This document shows positions 29,340 to 38,072 of a stretch of 64,000 nt of DNA, one piece after another. Position 1 is the stretch's first letter. Each line of letters opens with the position of its first letter. Below the pieces are notes generated by a model. That model saw nothing but the letters and a program-made list of their open reading frames with translations. It was not told where the DNA came from and ran no database searches. The translations under genes were made by a program, and so were the position numbers. Origin of the DNA: Bradyrhizobium sp. CCGB12 (GTDB taxonomy: Bacteria; Pseudomonadota; Alphaproteobacteria; Rhizobiales; Xanthobacteraceae); NCBI RefSeq assembly GCF_024199845.1, contig NZ_JANADO010000001.1, positions 7,006,001 through 7,070,000 of the forward strand. The letters run 5' to 3'.

Positions 29340-30449
29340 GTGCTCGATAAACCCGCCCAAAACTCTGCCGTCCGCGCCTCCGGCCCGCTCTCGGGCTTCC
29401 GCGTCGTCGAATTCGCCGGCATAGGTCCGGGACCGTTCGCCTGCATGATGCTGGCCGACATGGGCGCCGACGTCGTCACGCTCGACCGCGTCGGTGCGAA
29501 GAAGAGCATGAAGTCAGTGGCGGGTCGCGGCCGCAAGGTGATCGAGCTCGACCTCAAGGACAAGGCAGCGATCGCAGAAGTGCTCGACCTCTTGGCCAGC
29601 GCGGACGCGCTGGTCGAAGGCTTCCGTCCCGGCGTGATGGAGCGGCTCGGACTCGGACCTGACGTGGTGCTCGCGCGCAACCCGAAGCTGGTCTATGGTC
29701 GCATGACCGGCTGGGGCCAGGAAGGCCCGCTCGCGAACGCCGCCGGCCACGACATCAACTACATCTCAATCACCGGCGCCCTCGCCGCGATTGGCCCCAA
29801 GGAAGCGCCGGTGCCGCCGCTCAATCTGGTCGGCGATTTCGGCGGCGGTGCGCTCTATCTCGTTGTCGGCGTGCTGGCCGCGCTGCTGGAGGCGCAGAGA
29901 TCCGGCAACGGCCAGCTCGTCGACGCCGCGATGTGCGACGGCGCGGCATCGCTGATGTCTTTCTTCTTCGACATGACCACGCTGGGCCGCTGGGCCGAGG
30001 GGCGCGATCAGAATTTCCTCGATGGCGGCGCGCACTTCTACGGCGTCTATGAATGCGCCTGCGGCCATTTCGTCTCGATCGGCTCGATCGAGCCGCAGTT
30101 CTATGCGCTGCTGCGCGAGCACGCGGGCTTGACTGACGCAGATTTCGACGCGCAGATGAACCCCAAGGCCTGGCCAGCGCTGAAGCAGAAACTGAAAGCC
30201 GTGTTCAAGAGCAAGACGCGCGAGGACTGGTGCAAGATCATGGAAGGCACCGACATCTGCTTCGCGCCGGTGCTGACCATGTCGGAGGCGACCCAGCATC
30301 CGCACATGGTCGCCCGCAACGTCTTCCTCGAGCGCCACGGCGTGAAGCAACCGGCCCCGGCGCCGCGGTTCTCACGCACACCATCGGCGGTGCGCGAGCC
30401 GGAAGGGGCGGAGATCGCCGCGGTGACGAAGGCGTGGGCGGGGCGTTAG
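29340..30449 (+). CDS. CaiB/BaiF family CoA-transferase (alpha-methylacyl-CoA racemase-like)
   Basis: A 369-residue class III CoA-transferase family protein. Motifs include GFRVVEFAGIGPGPFACMML at the start, DLKDKAAIAEVLDLL, and NAAGHDINYISITGAL, whose Asp is the probable catalytic residue of the family. Similarity of layout is greatest to alpha-methylacyl-CoA racemase. The GTG start at 29340 has GAGGAAA upstream; the longer frame from 29181 runs through the cox terminator region and is rejected. Likely role: racemisation or CoA transfer in branched acyl-CoA breakdown. Confidence 0.88.
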   Translation: MLDKPAQNSAVRASGPLSGFRVVEFAGIGPGPFACMMLADMGADVVTLDRVGAKKSMKSVAGRGRKVIELDLKDKAAIAEVLDLLASADALVEGFRPGVMERLGLGPDVVLARNPKLVYGRMTGWGQEGPLANAAGHDINYISITGALAAIGPKEAPVPPLNLVGDFGGGALYLVVGVLAALLEAQRSGNGQLVDAAMCDGAASLMSFFFDMTTLGRWAEGRDQNFLDGGAHFYGVYECACGHFVSIGSIEPQFYALLREHAGLTDADFDAQMNPKAWPALKQKLKAVFKSKTREDWCKIMEGTDICFAPVLTMSEATQHPHMVARNVFLERHGVKQPAPAPRFSRTPSAVREPEGAEIAAVTKAWAGR

Positions 30450-30474
30450 ACTCTCTGCTTTCGCTTCAATCTCC

Positions 30475-30590
30475 GCCGTCGTCCCGGACAAGCGAGCGTA
30501 GCGAGCGCTGATCCGGGACCCATACCCACAGGGAGTGGTTTGGCGAAGACTCGTGGTTGTCAGCTCACGCTGCCACACAATCCGGTGGTG
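30475..30590. repeat. REP-like pair, left half interrupted by an IS
   Basis: Contains the full left arm (GTCCCGGACAAGCG to ATCCGGGAC, 30481-30519) and spacer words (CCACAGGGAGTGGTTTGGCG). It is then cut within the GTGGT-ATGGG part by the IS. The right half resumes at 31968. Confidence 0.8.
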
Positions 30591-30664
30591 ATGGGGTGGA
30601 CGGCCCCCTACGGCATCAGTGTGCCAGAATGAGGTTGTCACACACTCATTCACAGGAGCCGTCC

Positions 30665-31702
30665 GTGGGTCAGATTATCCGCATTGGAATGGATACGTCG
30701 AAGTATATTTTCCAGCTCCATGGCGTTGACGCCTCCGAGCAGGTCGTGTTGCGCAAGCGGCTCAGCCGCAAGGCGATGCTGGAGTTTTTTGCCAAGCTGC
30801 CGCCGACGGTGGTCGTGATCGAGGCTTGCGGGGCCGCCCACCACTTGGCACGCGAGCTCGGCCGGCTGGGACACACGTTCAAGCTGATTGCGCCGCAGCT
30901 GGTGAAGCCCTACGTGCCGCGCAACAAGAACGACGGGCGCGATGCGGAAGGGCTGTGCGAGGCGGCGAGCCGGCCGCGGATGCGGTATGTGGCGGTGAAG
31001 ACGGCGGAGCAGCAGGCTGCACTGATGCTGCTGGGCGTCCGCGAGCAATTGGTCGCGCGTCGCACGCAACTCTCCAACACGATCCGCGGGCATGCGGCGG
31101 AGTTCGGTCTGATCGCGGCCAAGGGGCTGGACAAGCTCGCCGCGTTCCTGGCGGCGATCAGCCAGGACGAAGGCGTGCCGGCGCTGGCCCGCGAGCTGTT
31201 TGCGATGCTGGCTCGCCAATATGACCAGGTGCAGGTCGAGCTGAAGGCGGTCGAGGCCAAGCTGCTGGCCTGGCACCGGGCCGATGCCACGAGCCGGCGA
31301 TTGGCGCAGATCCCGGGGATCGGTCCGGTCACGGCGGCGGCGCTGGTGATGAAGGCGCCCGACCCACACGCCTTCCGCTCGGGGCGGCTGTTCGCAGCCT
31401 GGCTCGGCCTGACGCCCAAGGACCATTCCACTGCGGGAAAGACCCGGCTCGGCAAGATCACCCGGGCAGGTGATGAGAGGCTACGTCAGCTGCTGGTGGT
31501 CGGGGCAACCTCGGTGGTGAAGATGGCCAAAACCCGAGATCGCGGGCCTCGCTGGCTGATCGAGCTGTTGAAGCGCAAGACGCCGAAGCTGGCCGCAGTG
31601 GCGCTGGCCAACAAGATGGCTCGCATCGCCTGGAAACTGATGACCACGGGGGAAAGCTACGATAGCGCGCGGATCGATGCCCAAATGGCCGTTGCCGCGT
31701 AG
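30665..31702 (+). CDS. IS110-family transposase (DEDD recombinase)
   Basis: A 345-residue transposase. The N-terminal RuvC-like DEDD domain begins IRIGMDTSKYIFQLHGVD (first Asp), continues with VVIEACGAAHH (Glu) and NKNDGRDAEGL (Asp pair). The C-terminal Tnp domain has LAQIPGIGPVTAAALVM and HSTAGKTRLGKITRAGD, containing the conserved Ser. The GTG start at 30665 has AGGAG 7 bases upstream; the longer frame to 30557 crosses the IS end and is rejected. The frame is intact, so the element may be active. Confidence 0.93.
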   Translation: MGQIIRIGMDTSKYIFQLHGVDASEQVVLRKRLSRKAMLEFFAKLPPTVVVIEACGAAHHLARELGRLGHTFKLIAPQLVKPYVPRNKNDGRDAEGLCEAASRPRMRYVAVKTAEQQAALMLLGVREQLVARRTQLSNTIRGHAAEFGLIAAKGLDKLAAFLAAISQDEGVPALARELFAMLARQYDQVQVELKAVEAKLLAWHRADATSRRLAQIPGIGPVTAAALVMKAPDPHAFRSGRLFAAWLGLTPKDHSTAGKTRLGKITRAGDERLRQLLVVGATSVVKMAKTRDRGPRWLIELLKRKTPKLAAVALANKMARIAWKLMTTGESYDSARIDAQMAVAA

Positions 31703-31967
31703 TTGAGAGATTCGGCCGGCCGGCGACTTAGTCCGCCGACCGAACCGGAGCTGCAGGAGCAGAGGAGATGGTGTGATCGGTCGACCCGAGACGCGAGCAA
31801 ATCCGTGGGACCCATTGGCCGAGCAAGGTCGCAGCGGTGATTGGAACTCGTGTTGCGGAAACCATCTTGGCCAGCGGCTACAAAGCTGCATCAACAGGCC
31901 GCACATATGGATGCAAGCGATCCGATCAAACCTCACAAAGCTCTTGTGCCACGGGGGCCGTCCACAT
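31703..31967 (+). ncRNA. Candidate bridge RNA in the IS right end
   Basis: IS110-family elements carry a bridge RNA with target- and donor-binding loops; in the IS1111 group it lies in the right end. Here four words fit in order. GGTGTGAT (31770-31777) shares GTGAT with the left target. GGGACCCAT (31807-31815) is fully complementary to ATGGGTCCC at the right junction. CACATATGG (31902-31910) equals the right IS end at 31963-31971. ACCTCA (31930-31935) pairs with TGGGGT at the left IS end (30592-30597), with one U:G wobble. RNA boundaries and folding are not known. Confidence 0.55.
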
Positions 31968-32015
31968 ATGGGTCCCGGATCTACGCGCGCTTGAGGCGCG
32001 CTTGTCCGGGACGAC
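31968..32015. repeat. REP-like pair, right half after the IS
   Basis: ATGGGTCCCGGATCTACGCG and the inverse GTCCGGGACGAC form the right arm that matches the intact unit at 20580-20618. It lies just before the 3' end of hppD. Confidence 0.8.
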
Positions 32016-32053
32016 AGCTTTGCTTGAAGCGGGACCGTACCAAACACGACGAT

Positions 32054-33169
32054 CTACGCCGCATCCACCTTCAGCACGCCGCGCCGGATCTGATCCTCCT
32101 CGATCGATTCGAACAGGGCCTTGAAGTTGCCCTCGCCGAAACCATCATCGCCCTTGCGCTCGATGAACTCGAAGAAGATCGGACCGATCGCGTTGGCCGA
32201 GAAGATCTGCAGCAGAACCTTGGTCTGGCCGCCTTCGACCACGCCTTCGCCGTCGATCAGGATGCCGTTCTTCTGCAAGCGTGGGAGGTCCTCGCCGTGC
32301 TTGGGCAGACGCGCATCGATCCGCTCGAAATAGGTCTCCGGCGGCGACGGCATGAAGGGCAGGCCGGCTTCGCGCAGGCCTTCGATGGTGCGGTAGATGT
32401 CACGGCAGCCGCAGGCGATGTGCTGGATGCCCTCGCCGCGATAGGTCTTCAGATATTCCTCGATCTGACCGGAATCGCCGGCGTCCTCGTTGATCGGAAT
32501 ACGGATCTTGCCATCCGGGCTGGTCAACGCGCGCGAGAACAGGCCGGAGGCTCGGCCCTCGATGTCGAAGAAGCGGATCTGGCGGAAGTTGAACAGCTTT
32601 TCGTAGAAGCCGGCCCAGACATCCATGCGGCCGCGATGGACGTTGTGGGTGAGGTGATCGAGATAGAACAGCCCGGCGCCATGCGGGCGCGGATCGCGCG
32701 CGCCGAGCCATTCGAACTCGGCGTCATAGGCCGAGCCCTTGGCGCCGTAGCGATCGACGAGATACAGCAGGCTGCCGCCGATGCCCTTGATGGCGGGGAC
32801 GTCGAGCGTCTTCTGCGCCGACGGCACGTCGGCGGGCTCGGCGCCGAGGGCGATCGCGCGGTCATAGGCCGCCTTCGCGTCGACCACGCGGAACGCCATC
32901 GACGGCGCACAGGGGCCGTGCGCGGCGACGAAGTCGTAGCCGTGGGTGCCGGGTTCCTCGTTGACGAGGTAGTTGATATCGCCCTGGCGATAGACCGTGA
33001 TCTTCTTGGTCTTGTGGCGCGCGACGGGCGCATAGCCCATCAGCTTGAACAGCGCGTGCAGCTCGTCCGGATTGGGATGGGCATATTCGACGAACTCGAA
33101 CCCGTCAGTGCCCATCGGATTGTCGGCGCTAACAGTGGCCGGCGGTGCATCGTGCGGAAACGGACCCAT
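32054..33169 (-). CDS. hppD: 4-hydroxyphenylpyruvate dioxygenase
   Basis: A 371-residue Fe(II) dioxygenase converting 4-hydroxyphenylpyruvate to homogentisate, the entry step of tyrosine catabolism before hmgA and fahA in this window. The iron ligands are visible: His in LDHLTHNV, His in GIQHIAC and Glu in FFEFIERKG near the C-terminus. The ATG at 33169 has GGGAGAG upstream. It is transcribed divergently from an Lrp-type regulator, a common arrangement for this gene. Confidence 0.96.
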   Translation of the reverse strand: MGPFPHDAPPATVSADNPMGTDGFEFVEYAHPNPDELHALFKLMGYAPVARHKTKKITVYRQGDINYLVNEEPGTHGYDFVAAHGPCAPSMAFRVVDAKAAYDRAIALGAEPADVPSAQKTLDVPAIKGIGGSLLYLVDRYGAKGSAYDAEFEWLGARDPRPHGAGLFYLDHLTHNVHRGRMDVWAGFYEKLFNFRQIRFFDIEGRASGLFSRALTSPDGKIRIPINEDAGDSGQIEEYLKTYRGEGIQHIACGCRDIYRTIEGLREAGLPFMPSPPETYFERIDARLPKHGEDLPRLQKNGILIDGEGVVEGGQTKVLLQIFSANAIGPIFFEFIERKGDDGFGEGNFKALFESIEEDQIRRGVLKVDAA

Positions 33170-33238
33170 GGTGCTCTCCCAAATTGCTGCTAGGAGGAAC
33201 TATCCTTCATGGAGCGCGCAATGAGCGTGCAAACGGGA

Positions 33239-33291
33239 TGCGATTTCGCTATCTTGCGCACAATCCGTGCACGAAATGGGCGAAATACGCA
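33239..33291. promoter_or_regulatory. Inverted repeat between hppD and the Lrp regulator
   Basis: TGCGATTTCGC (33239-33249) and GCGAAATACGCA (33280-33291) are near-perfect inverse copies, and TTGCGCAC with GTGCACGAA lies between them. Position and spacing fit binding sites for the adjacent Lrp/AsnC protein, controlling itself and hppD. Confidence 0.45.
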
Positions 33292-33770
33292 TGATCTCAG
33301 TCGACACCTTCGACCTCAAGATCCTGACCGCGCTTCAGGACGACGGCCGCCTCACCAATCAGGAGCTCGCCGATCTCGCAGGCCTCTCGGCTTCGCAATG
33401 CTCGCGCCGGAGGATGCGGCTGGAGGAGGAGAAGGTGATATCGGGCTATCACGCCGATCTCTCCAGCGAGGCGCTCGGCTTCGGCGTCATCGCCTTCATC
33501 CAGGTGGGGCTTGCGACGCATTCGCCGGACAATTCAAAACGCTTCCGCGCCCTCGTTGGCCGCATCGACGAGATCCAGGAGGCGTATTCGCTGACGGGCG
33601 ACGCCGATTACGTGCTCAAGGCGGTGCTGCGTGACCTCAAGGGACTCTCCAACCTCGTCAACGACGTCCTGATGCCGCACCAGAGCGTGGCGCATGTCCG
33701 CTCCTCGATCGTGCTCGACAAGCTCAAGGAAAGCTCAAAGCTGCCGTTGAAGGATTTGAAGGCTGGCTGA
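33291..33770 (+). CDS. Lrp/AsnC family regulator, probably of hppD
   Basis: A 159-residue regulator. The N-terminal winged HTH is DLKILTALQDDGRLTNQELA then LAGLSASQCSRRRMRLEE. The C-terminal RAM/ligand-binding domain has EAYSLTGDADYVLKAVLRDL. The start at 33291 gives the standard family N-terminus; a GTG at 33267 and an ATG at 33276 are alternatives without better ribosome sites. Divergence from hppD suggests it senses an aromatic amino acid and controls tyrosine breakdown. Confidence 0.88.
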   Translation: MISVDTFDLKILTALQDDGRLTNQELADLAGLSASQCSRRRMRLEEEKVISGYHADLSSEALGFGVIAFIQVGLATHSPDNSKRFRALVGRIDEIQEAYSLTGDADYVLKAVLRDLKGLSNLVNDVLMPHQSVAHVRSSIVLDKLKESSKLPLKDLKAG

Positions 33771-33842
33771 AATCGAGGGAACTACGGCCTTCGCCCTTGA
33801 GGTGCCGTCTGCGATGATCAAGCCAATCCGGGAGATCGAGCC

Positions 33843-34154
33843 ATGGCCCTCCAGCTTCGACCGAACTGCGAATATTGCGATTGCGACCTGCCACCTGACG
33901 CAACCGACGCGCGGATCTGTTCATACGAATGCACGTTCTGCGCGGACTGCGTAGAGACAAAGCTATCGAACGTCTGCCCGAACTGCGGCGGCGGTTTTGC
34001 GCCACGCCCGATCAGGCCGACGCAGGAATGGCGGTCGGGCGTGTGCACCAGCAAGCAGGCGCCGTCCGACAAGCGGGTGCATTTGAAGTACAGCGTGGAG
34101 GATGTCGCGGCGCATTGCGCGCGGGTGCGCGATGTGCCGCCGGAGAGGCGGTGA
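33843..34154 (+). CDS. DUF1272 zinc-ribbon-like protein
   Basis: A 103-residue protein with Cys pairs in LRPNCEYCDCDLPPDA, CSYECTFCADCV and VCPNCGGGF, the DUF1272 pattern and likely zinc-binding. The ATG at 33843 lies about 70 bases after the Lrp gene. Its function is not established; it is usually described only by domain. Confidence 0.87.
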   Translation: MALQLRPNCEYCDCDLPPDATDARICSYECTFCADCVETKLSNVCPNCGGGFAPRPIRPTQEWRSGVCTSKQAPSDKRVHLKYSVEDVAAHCARVRDVPPERR

Positions 34155-34168
34155 ACTGCATCCCCACC

Positions 34169-34253
34169 GTCATTGCGAGGAGCCCTTGCGACGAAGCAAT
34201 CCAGACTGCCGCCGCGGGAAGATTCTGGATTGCTTCGCTGCGCTCGCAATGAC
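34169..34253. repeat. Dispersed palindromic repeat
   Basis: GTCATTGCGAG (34169-34179) pairs with CTCGCAATGAC (34243-34253). Inner GAAGCAATCCAGA pairs with TCTGGATTGCTTC. This is a common intergenic mosaic repeat type. It lies between convergent genes and may act as a bidirectional terminator. Confidence 0.8.
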
Positions 34254-34276
34254 GGAGGTTGTGGCATCGATGGAGG

Positions 34277-35551
34277 CTACTCCGCCGCCAAAATCGTCCC
34301 CTCGACCTCACCGAACCCGACGCGATAGCCGCTGCCCTGGCACCAGCCGCGCATCACGAGGCTGTCGCCATCTTCCAGGAATGACCGCTTGGCGCCGCCG
34401 GGCAATTCCACCGGCTCGGTGCCGTTCCAACTGATCTCAAGCAAGCTGCCGCGCTGATCCTTCTCCGGGCCTGAGATGGTGCCGCTCCCCAGGAGATCAC
34501 CGACATTCATGGCGCAGCCGCTGGAGGCATGGTGCATCAGTTGCTGCACCGAGGACCAGTACATGTATTTGAAATTGGTGCGGCTGATGCTGGCAGGCGC
34601 ATTGGCGCCGGCGGCGCGCAAGGACACGTCGAGTTCCAGATCGTAGTTCTGCGGTTTCGTCTGCTTGAGATAATCGAGCGGCACCGGCTCCTGCTCCGGC
34701 CCGTTCAGGCGGAATGGCTCAAGCGCCTCGCGCGTCACCACCCACGGGCTGATCGAGGTCGCGAACGCCTTGGCCAGGAACGGGCCGAGCGGCACATATT
34801 CCCATTGCTGGATGTCGCGCGCGCTCCAGTCGTTGAGCAGCACGAAGCCGAAGATCATCTCCTCGGCTTGGCTCTCGCTCAACATGCCGCCCATCGGCGA
34901 GGGCTGGCCGATCACGACGCCTATCTCCAGCTCGAAATCGAGCCGCTTGCATGGCCCGAAACTCGGCACGTCGACATTCGGCGGCTTGAGTTGCCCACGC
35001 GGCCGCTTCACCTTGGTGCCGGAGACGACGACGGTGGAGGCGCGGCCGTTATAGGCGATCGGCATGTGCAGCCAGTTCGGCTGCAACGCATTATCCTTGC
35101 CGCGGAACATCACGCCGACATTGGTGGCGTGCTCCCTGGACGAATAGAAATCGGTGTAGCCGGAAACCGCGAACGGCAGATGCAGCTTTGCATCGCGCAT
35201 CGGCACCAGAGCCTGCTTGCGCAGCTCCTCGTTGTCGCGCAGCTCCGGATGATCGTGGCGCAAGAGCTCGCTGATCCGCGCCCGCGTCTTCGTCCAGACT
35301 TTTGGCCCGAGCACCATGAACGGATTGAGCGACGGTCCGGAGAATACGCCGAGCGGACCGACGTCCAGCCGGGAGTCCTGCTCGAGCTCCCAGAGATCGA
35401 GCACGTAGTTTCCGATCGCCACACCAACCCGTGGCGTCGGATTGGCCGCGGTCGAGAACACGCCATAGGGCAGGTTCTGGATCGGGAAGTCGGAGGCGGA
35501 ATCGACCTCGATGAAGGAGCGGAGGCTGGGGTCGTTGGGGTGAGTTGTCAT
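34277..35551 (-). CDS. fahA: Fumarylacetoacetase
   Basis: A 424-residue hydrolase of the FAH superfamily, cleaving fumarylacetoacetate to fumarate and acetoacetate at the end of the homogentisate pathway. Recognisable parts are the N-terminal FAH domain (NLPYGVFSTA), FDFELEIGVVIG-like metal ligands (DFELEIGVVIG), and NDWSARDIQQWEYVPLGPF with the catalytic region. It lies downstream of hmgA on the same strand, but 180 bases of palindromic repeat separate them. The maleylacetoacetate isomerase needed between them is not in the window. Confidence 0.96.
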   Translation of the reverse strand: MTTHPNDPSLRSFIEVDSASDFPIQNLPYGVFSTAANPTPRVGVAIGNYVLDLWELEQDSRLDVGPLGVFSGPSLNPFMVLGPKVWTKTRARISELLRHDHPELRDNEELRKQALVPMRDAKLHLPFAVSGYTDFYSSREHATNVGVMFRGKDNALQPNWLHMPIAYNGRASTVVVSGTKVKRPRGQLKPPNVDVPSFGPCKRLDFELEIGVVIGQPSPMGGMLSESQAEEMIFGFVLLNDWSARDIQQWEYVPLGPFLAKAFATSISPWVVTREALEPFRLNGPEQEPVPLDYLKQTKPQNYDLELDVSLRAAGANAPASISRTNFKYMYWSSVQQLMHHASSGCAMNVGDLLGSGTISGPEKDQRGSLLEISWNGTEPVELPGGAKRSFLEDGDSLVMRGWCQGSGYRVGFGEVEGTILAAE

Positions 35552-35571
35552 TGCTGGCTCGATTCTTTCTT

Positions 35572-35726
35572 CCTTCTCCCCTTGTGGGAGAAGGTGGCGC
35601 GAAGCGCCGGATGAGGGGTTCTATCCGCATGTCCGACTGAGAGAGGCTCGCTCGCGGAGGCAGACCCCTCACCCGTCTCGCCGCTACGCGGCGAGCCACC
35701 CTCTCCCACAAGGGGAGAGGGTGAGG
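35572..35726. repeat. Palindromic repeat pair between hmgA and fahA
   Basis: The left hairpin pairs CCTTCTCCC with GGGAGAAGG (35572-35594). The right hairpin pairs CCCTCTCCC with GGGAGAGGG (35699-35721). GC-rich stems (GGCGCGAAGCGCC and CGCCGCTACGCGGCG) lie between them. It probably affects message stability between the two genes. Confidence 0.8.
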
Positions 35727-35730
35727 AACT

Positions 35731-37077
35731 CTACGGCTTATTCGGATCGAACCGCTTCTCGAGACCCTTCCAGCAATCCGCGTAATCATCCTGCAGCGCG
35801 GACGACTTCGCGGCATGCTCCGTGACGCGCTGCGGATAACGCGTCTCGAACATGAAAGCCATGGTGCCGGTCAGCTTCACCGGCTTCAGCTCGACGTTGC
35901 TGGCGTGCTCGAAGGCGTCGCGGTCCGGGCCATGCGGCAGCATGCAATTATGCAAGCTGATGCCGCCGGGGACGAAGCCTTGCGGCTTGGCGTCGTAGAC
36001 ACCATAGATCAGGCCCATGAACTCGCTCATGATGTTCATGTGATACCAGGGCGGACGGAAGGTGTTGTCGGCGACCATCCAGCGCTCGGGGAAGATGACG
36101 AAGTCGATATTCGCGGTGCCTGCGGTCTCCGACGGCGAGGTCAGCACCGTGAAGATCGAGGGATCGGGATGGTCGAAGCCGATCGCGCCGACCGGCGAGA
36201 AGGTCCGCAGATCGTATTTGTAGGGCGCGTAATTGCCGTGCCACGCGACGACGTCGATCGGTGAATGGGCTAGCTGCGTCTTGAACAACGACCCGCCCCA
36301 TTTCACGAACAGCTCGGTCGGCGTGTCCTTGTCCTCGTAATTCGCGACCGGCGTCAGGAAGTCGCGCGCATTGGCGAGGCAGTTGGCCCCGATCGGTCCG
36401 CGCTCCGGCAGCGTGAAGGCGCCGCCATAGTTCTCGCAGAGATAGCCGCGCGCCGGCCCGTTCGGAATCTCGACGCGGAACTTGACGCCGCGCGGGATCA
36501 CCACGATCTCGCCGGGCTCGGCATCGATGCGGCCGAACTCGGTGACGACGCGCAGATTGCCCTGCTGCAGCACGAACATGAGCTCGCCGTCGGCATTGTA
36601 GAAGTGCTGGTCCACCATCGATTTGGTGATGAGGTAGACATGCGCGGCCATGCCGGCCTGCGTGTTGACGTCACCGGCGGTCGTCATGGTCTGCACGCCC
36701 TGGACAAAGGTGACCTCGTCCTTCGGCAGCGGCGTCGGATCCCAGCGCAGCTGCGCGATCGGCAGATCGTATTCATGGCACGGCGCCGAGCGCCACAGGC
36801 CGGCATCGACCTTCTCGAAGCGACCGGAATGCTTCACCGAAGGACGGATGCGATAGAGCCAGGAGCGCTCATTGGTGCCGCGCGGCGCGGTGAAGGGCGA
36901 ACCTGAGAGCTGTTCGGCATAGAGGCCATAGGCGCAGCGCTGCGGTGAATTACGTCCGATCGGCAGCGCGCCCGGCAGCGCCTCCGTCTCAAAGCTGTTG
37001 CCGAAGCCGGACATGTAGCCCGGCGTGACCTGGGCCGAGCTCCGAACGATCTGATCAGGCGAGGTATTGATGTTCAT
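35731..37077 (-). CDS. hmgA: Homogentisate 1,2-dioxygenase
   Basis: A 448-residue iron dioxygenase opening the ring of homogentisate to maleylacetoacetate. Family features include the N-terminal [39 protein letters not shown], the metal region [18 protein letters not shown] and [15 protein letters not shown]. The ATG at 37077 has AGGAGGA well spaced, better than the longer frame. It lies 2 bases after the MBL-fold gene stop, so the unit reads monooxygenase, DUF2783, MBL protein, hmgA, then fahA. Confidence 0.97.
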   Translation of the reverse strand: MNINTSPDQIVRSSAQVTPGYMSGFGNSFETEALPGALPIGRNSPQRCAYGLYAEQLSGSPFTAPRGTNERSWLYRIRPSVKHSGRFEKVDAGLWRSAPCHEYDLPIAQLRWDPTPLPKDEVTFVQGVQTMTTAGDVNTQAGMAAHVYLITKSMVDQHFYNADGELMFVLQQGNLRVVTEFGRIDAEPGEIVVIPRGVKFRVEIPNGPARGYLCENYGGAFTLPERGPIGANCLANARDFLTPVANYEDKDTPTELFVKWGGSLFKTQLAHSPIDVVAWHGNYAPYKYDLRTFSPVGAIGFDHPDPSIFTVLTSPSETAGTANIDFVIFPERWMVADNTFRPPWYHMNIMSEFMGLIYGVYDAKPQGFVPGGISLHNCMLPHGPDRDAFEHASNVELKPVKLTGTMAFMFETRYPQRVTEHAAKSSALQDDYADCWKGLEKRFDPNKP

Positions 37078-37079
37078 GA

Positions 37080-38036
37080 CTATCCTCCTCCTTGCAAGTT
37101 CGCCCACATTTCCTGGTCGCGCTTGTCGGTCCAGATCACGGGATCGTCGATGCCCGACGCTTCGTCATAGGCCCGCGACACGTTGAACGGCAGGCAGTGC
37201 TCGTAAATGGCGAAGCTGTGGAACTTCGGATCCATCACTTCGCGCGTCGCCGCCATCGATTCCTTCAGCGTGCGCCCCTTGGCGACGGAGATCTCGGCTG
37301 CGCCATAGAGCGAGGTGACGAAGTCGCGCGTCATCGCGATGGCTTCGCGCACCGTGGCAATGCCTTTCAGCGCATCACCGCGGCCCGGCGCGATTGCCTT
37401 GGGATTGAAGTTGCGGATCTCGTTCAGCGTTAGCGGCCATTCGCGCAAATGCGCATCGCCGCAATAGCAGGCCGAATGATATTCGATGAGATCGCCGGAG
37501 AACATCACCTCAGCATCCGGCACCCAGGCGACGATATCGCCGGAGGTGTGGCCGGCGCCAAGCTGCATCAGCCGCACCTCGCGTTTTCCGAGATAGATCG
37601 ACATCTCGCCTTCGAAGGTCAGCGTCGGCCAGGTCAGTCCGGGGATGCTCTGCGCATCCTCGAACAGGCGCGGAAAGCGGCCGTATTCGGAATCCCAATC
37701 CTGCTGTCCGCGCTCCGCGATCAGGCGATGGGTCTCCTGCGAGGCGACGATGCCCTGCGCCTTGTAGGCGGAGGCGCCCAGCACGCGCACCGCGTGATAA
37801 TGCGACAGCACGACGTATTTGATCGGCTTGTCGGTAACGGTTTGGACGCGCTCGATCACCTTGTTGGCCATCGCCGGCGTCGATTGCGCGTCGAACACGA
37901 GGCAACCATCATCGCCGACGATGATGGCGGTGTTCGGATCGCCCTCCGCGGTGAAGGCATAGAGATCGGTGCCGATCTCGGAAAAAGTGATCTTCTTCTC
38001 GGAGAGATCGCCGGTGGATGCGAAGTTCTTCGCCAT
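37080..38036 (-). CDS. MBL-fold hydrolase with altered metal motif
   Basis: A 318-residue metallo-beta-lactamase-fold protein. The usual HxHxDH motif reads [12 protein letters not shown]: the first two His remain but Asp and the last His are Val and Arg. Later ligands look present ([12 protein letters not shown] and [16 protein letters not shown]). The family in homogentisate clusters may genuinely use this form, with one metal, or it may have a changed reaction. The ATG at 38036 has GAGG 8 bases upstream. It sits between DUF2783 and hmgA, suggesting hydrolysis of an ester or lactone in aromatic catabolism. Confidence 0.8.
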   Translation of the reverse strand: MAKNFASTGDLSEKKITFSEIGTDLYAFTAEGDPNTAIIVGDDGCLVFDAQSTPAMANKVIERVQTVTDKPIKYVVLSHYHAVRVLGASAYKAQGIVASQETHRLIAERGQQDWDSEYGRFPRLFEDAQSIPGLTWPTLTFEGEMSIYLGKREVRLMQLGAGHTSGDIVAWVPDAEVMFSGDLIEYHSACYCGDAHLREWPLTLNEIRNFNPKAIAPGRGDALKGIATVREAIAMTRDFVTSLYGAAEISVAKGRTLKESMAATREVMDPKFHSFAIYEHCLPFNVSRAYDEASGIDDPVIWTDKRDQEMWANLQGGG

Positions 38037-38072
38037 CAGTTCATCCTCAAGTCTTTGCTTCAAGCTCTGGGG

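Larger units (their letters stand above)
30591..31967 (+). mobile_element. IS1111-group IS110 element inserted in a REP unit
   Basis: About 1.38 kb. Subterminal inverted repeats are perfect over 12 bp: TGGACGGCCCCC at 30597-30608 and GGGGGCCGTCCA at 31953-31964. The left non-coding end is short (about 70 bases) and the right one long (about 265 bases), the layout of the IS1111 group. An AT dinucleotide at both junctions (30591-30592 and 31968-31969) is the likely core. Removing the element restores GTGGTG-AT-GGGTCCCGG, matching the uninterrupted REP copies. The exact ends are inferred from this comparison. Confidence 0.8.
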
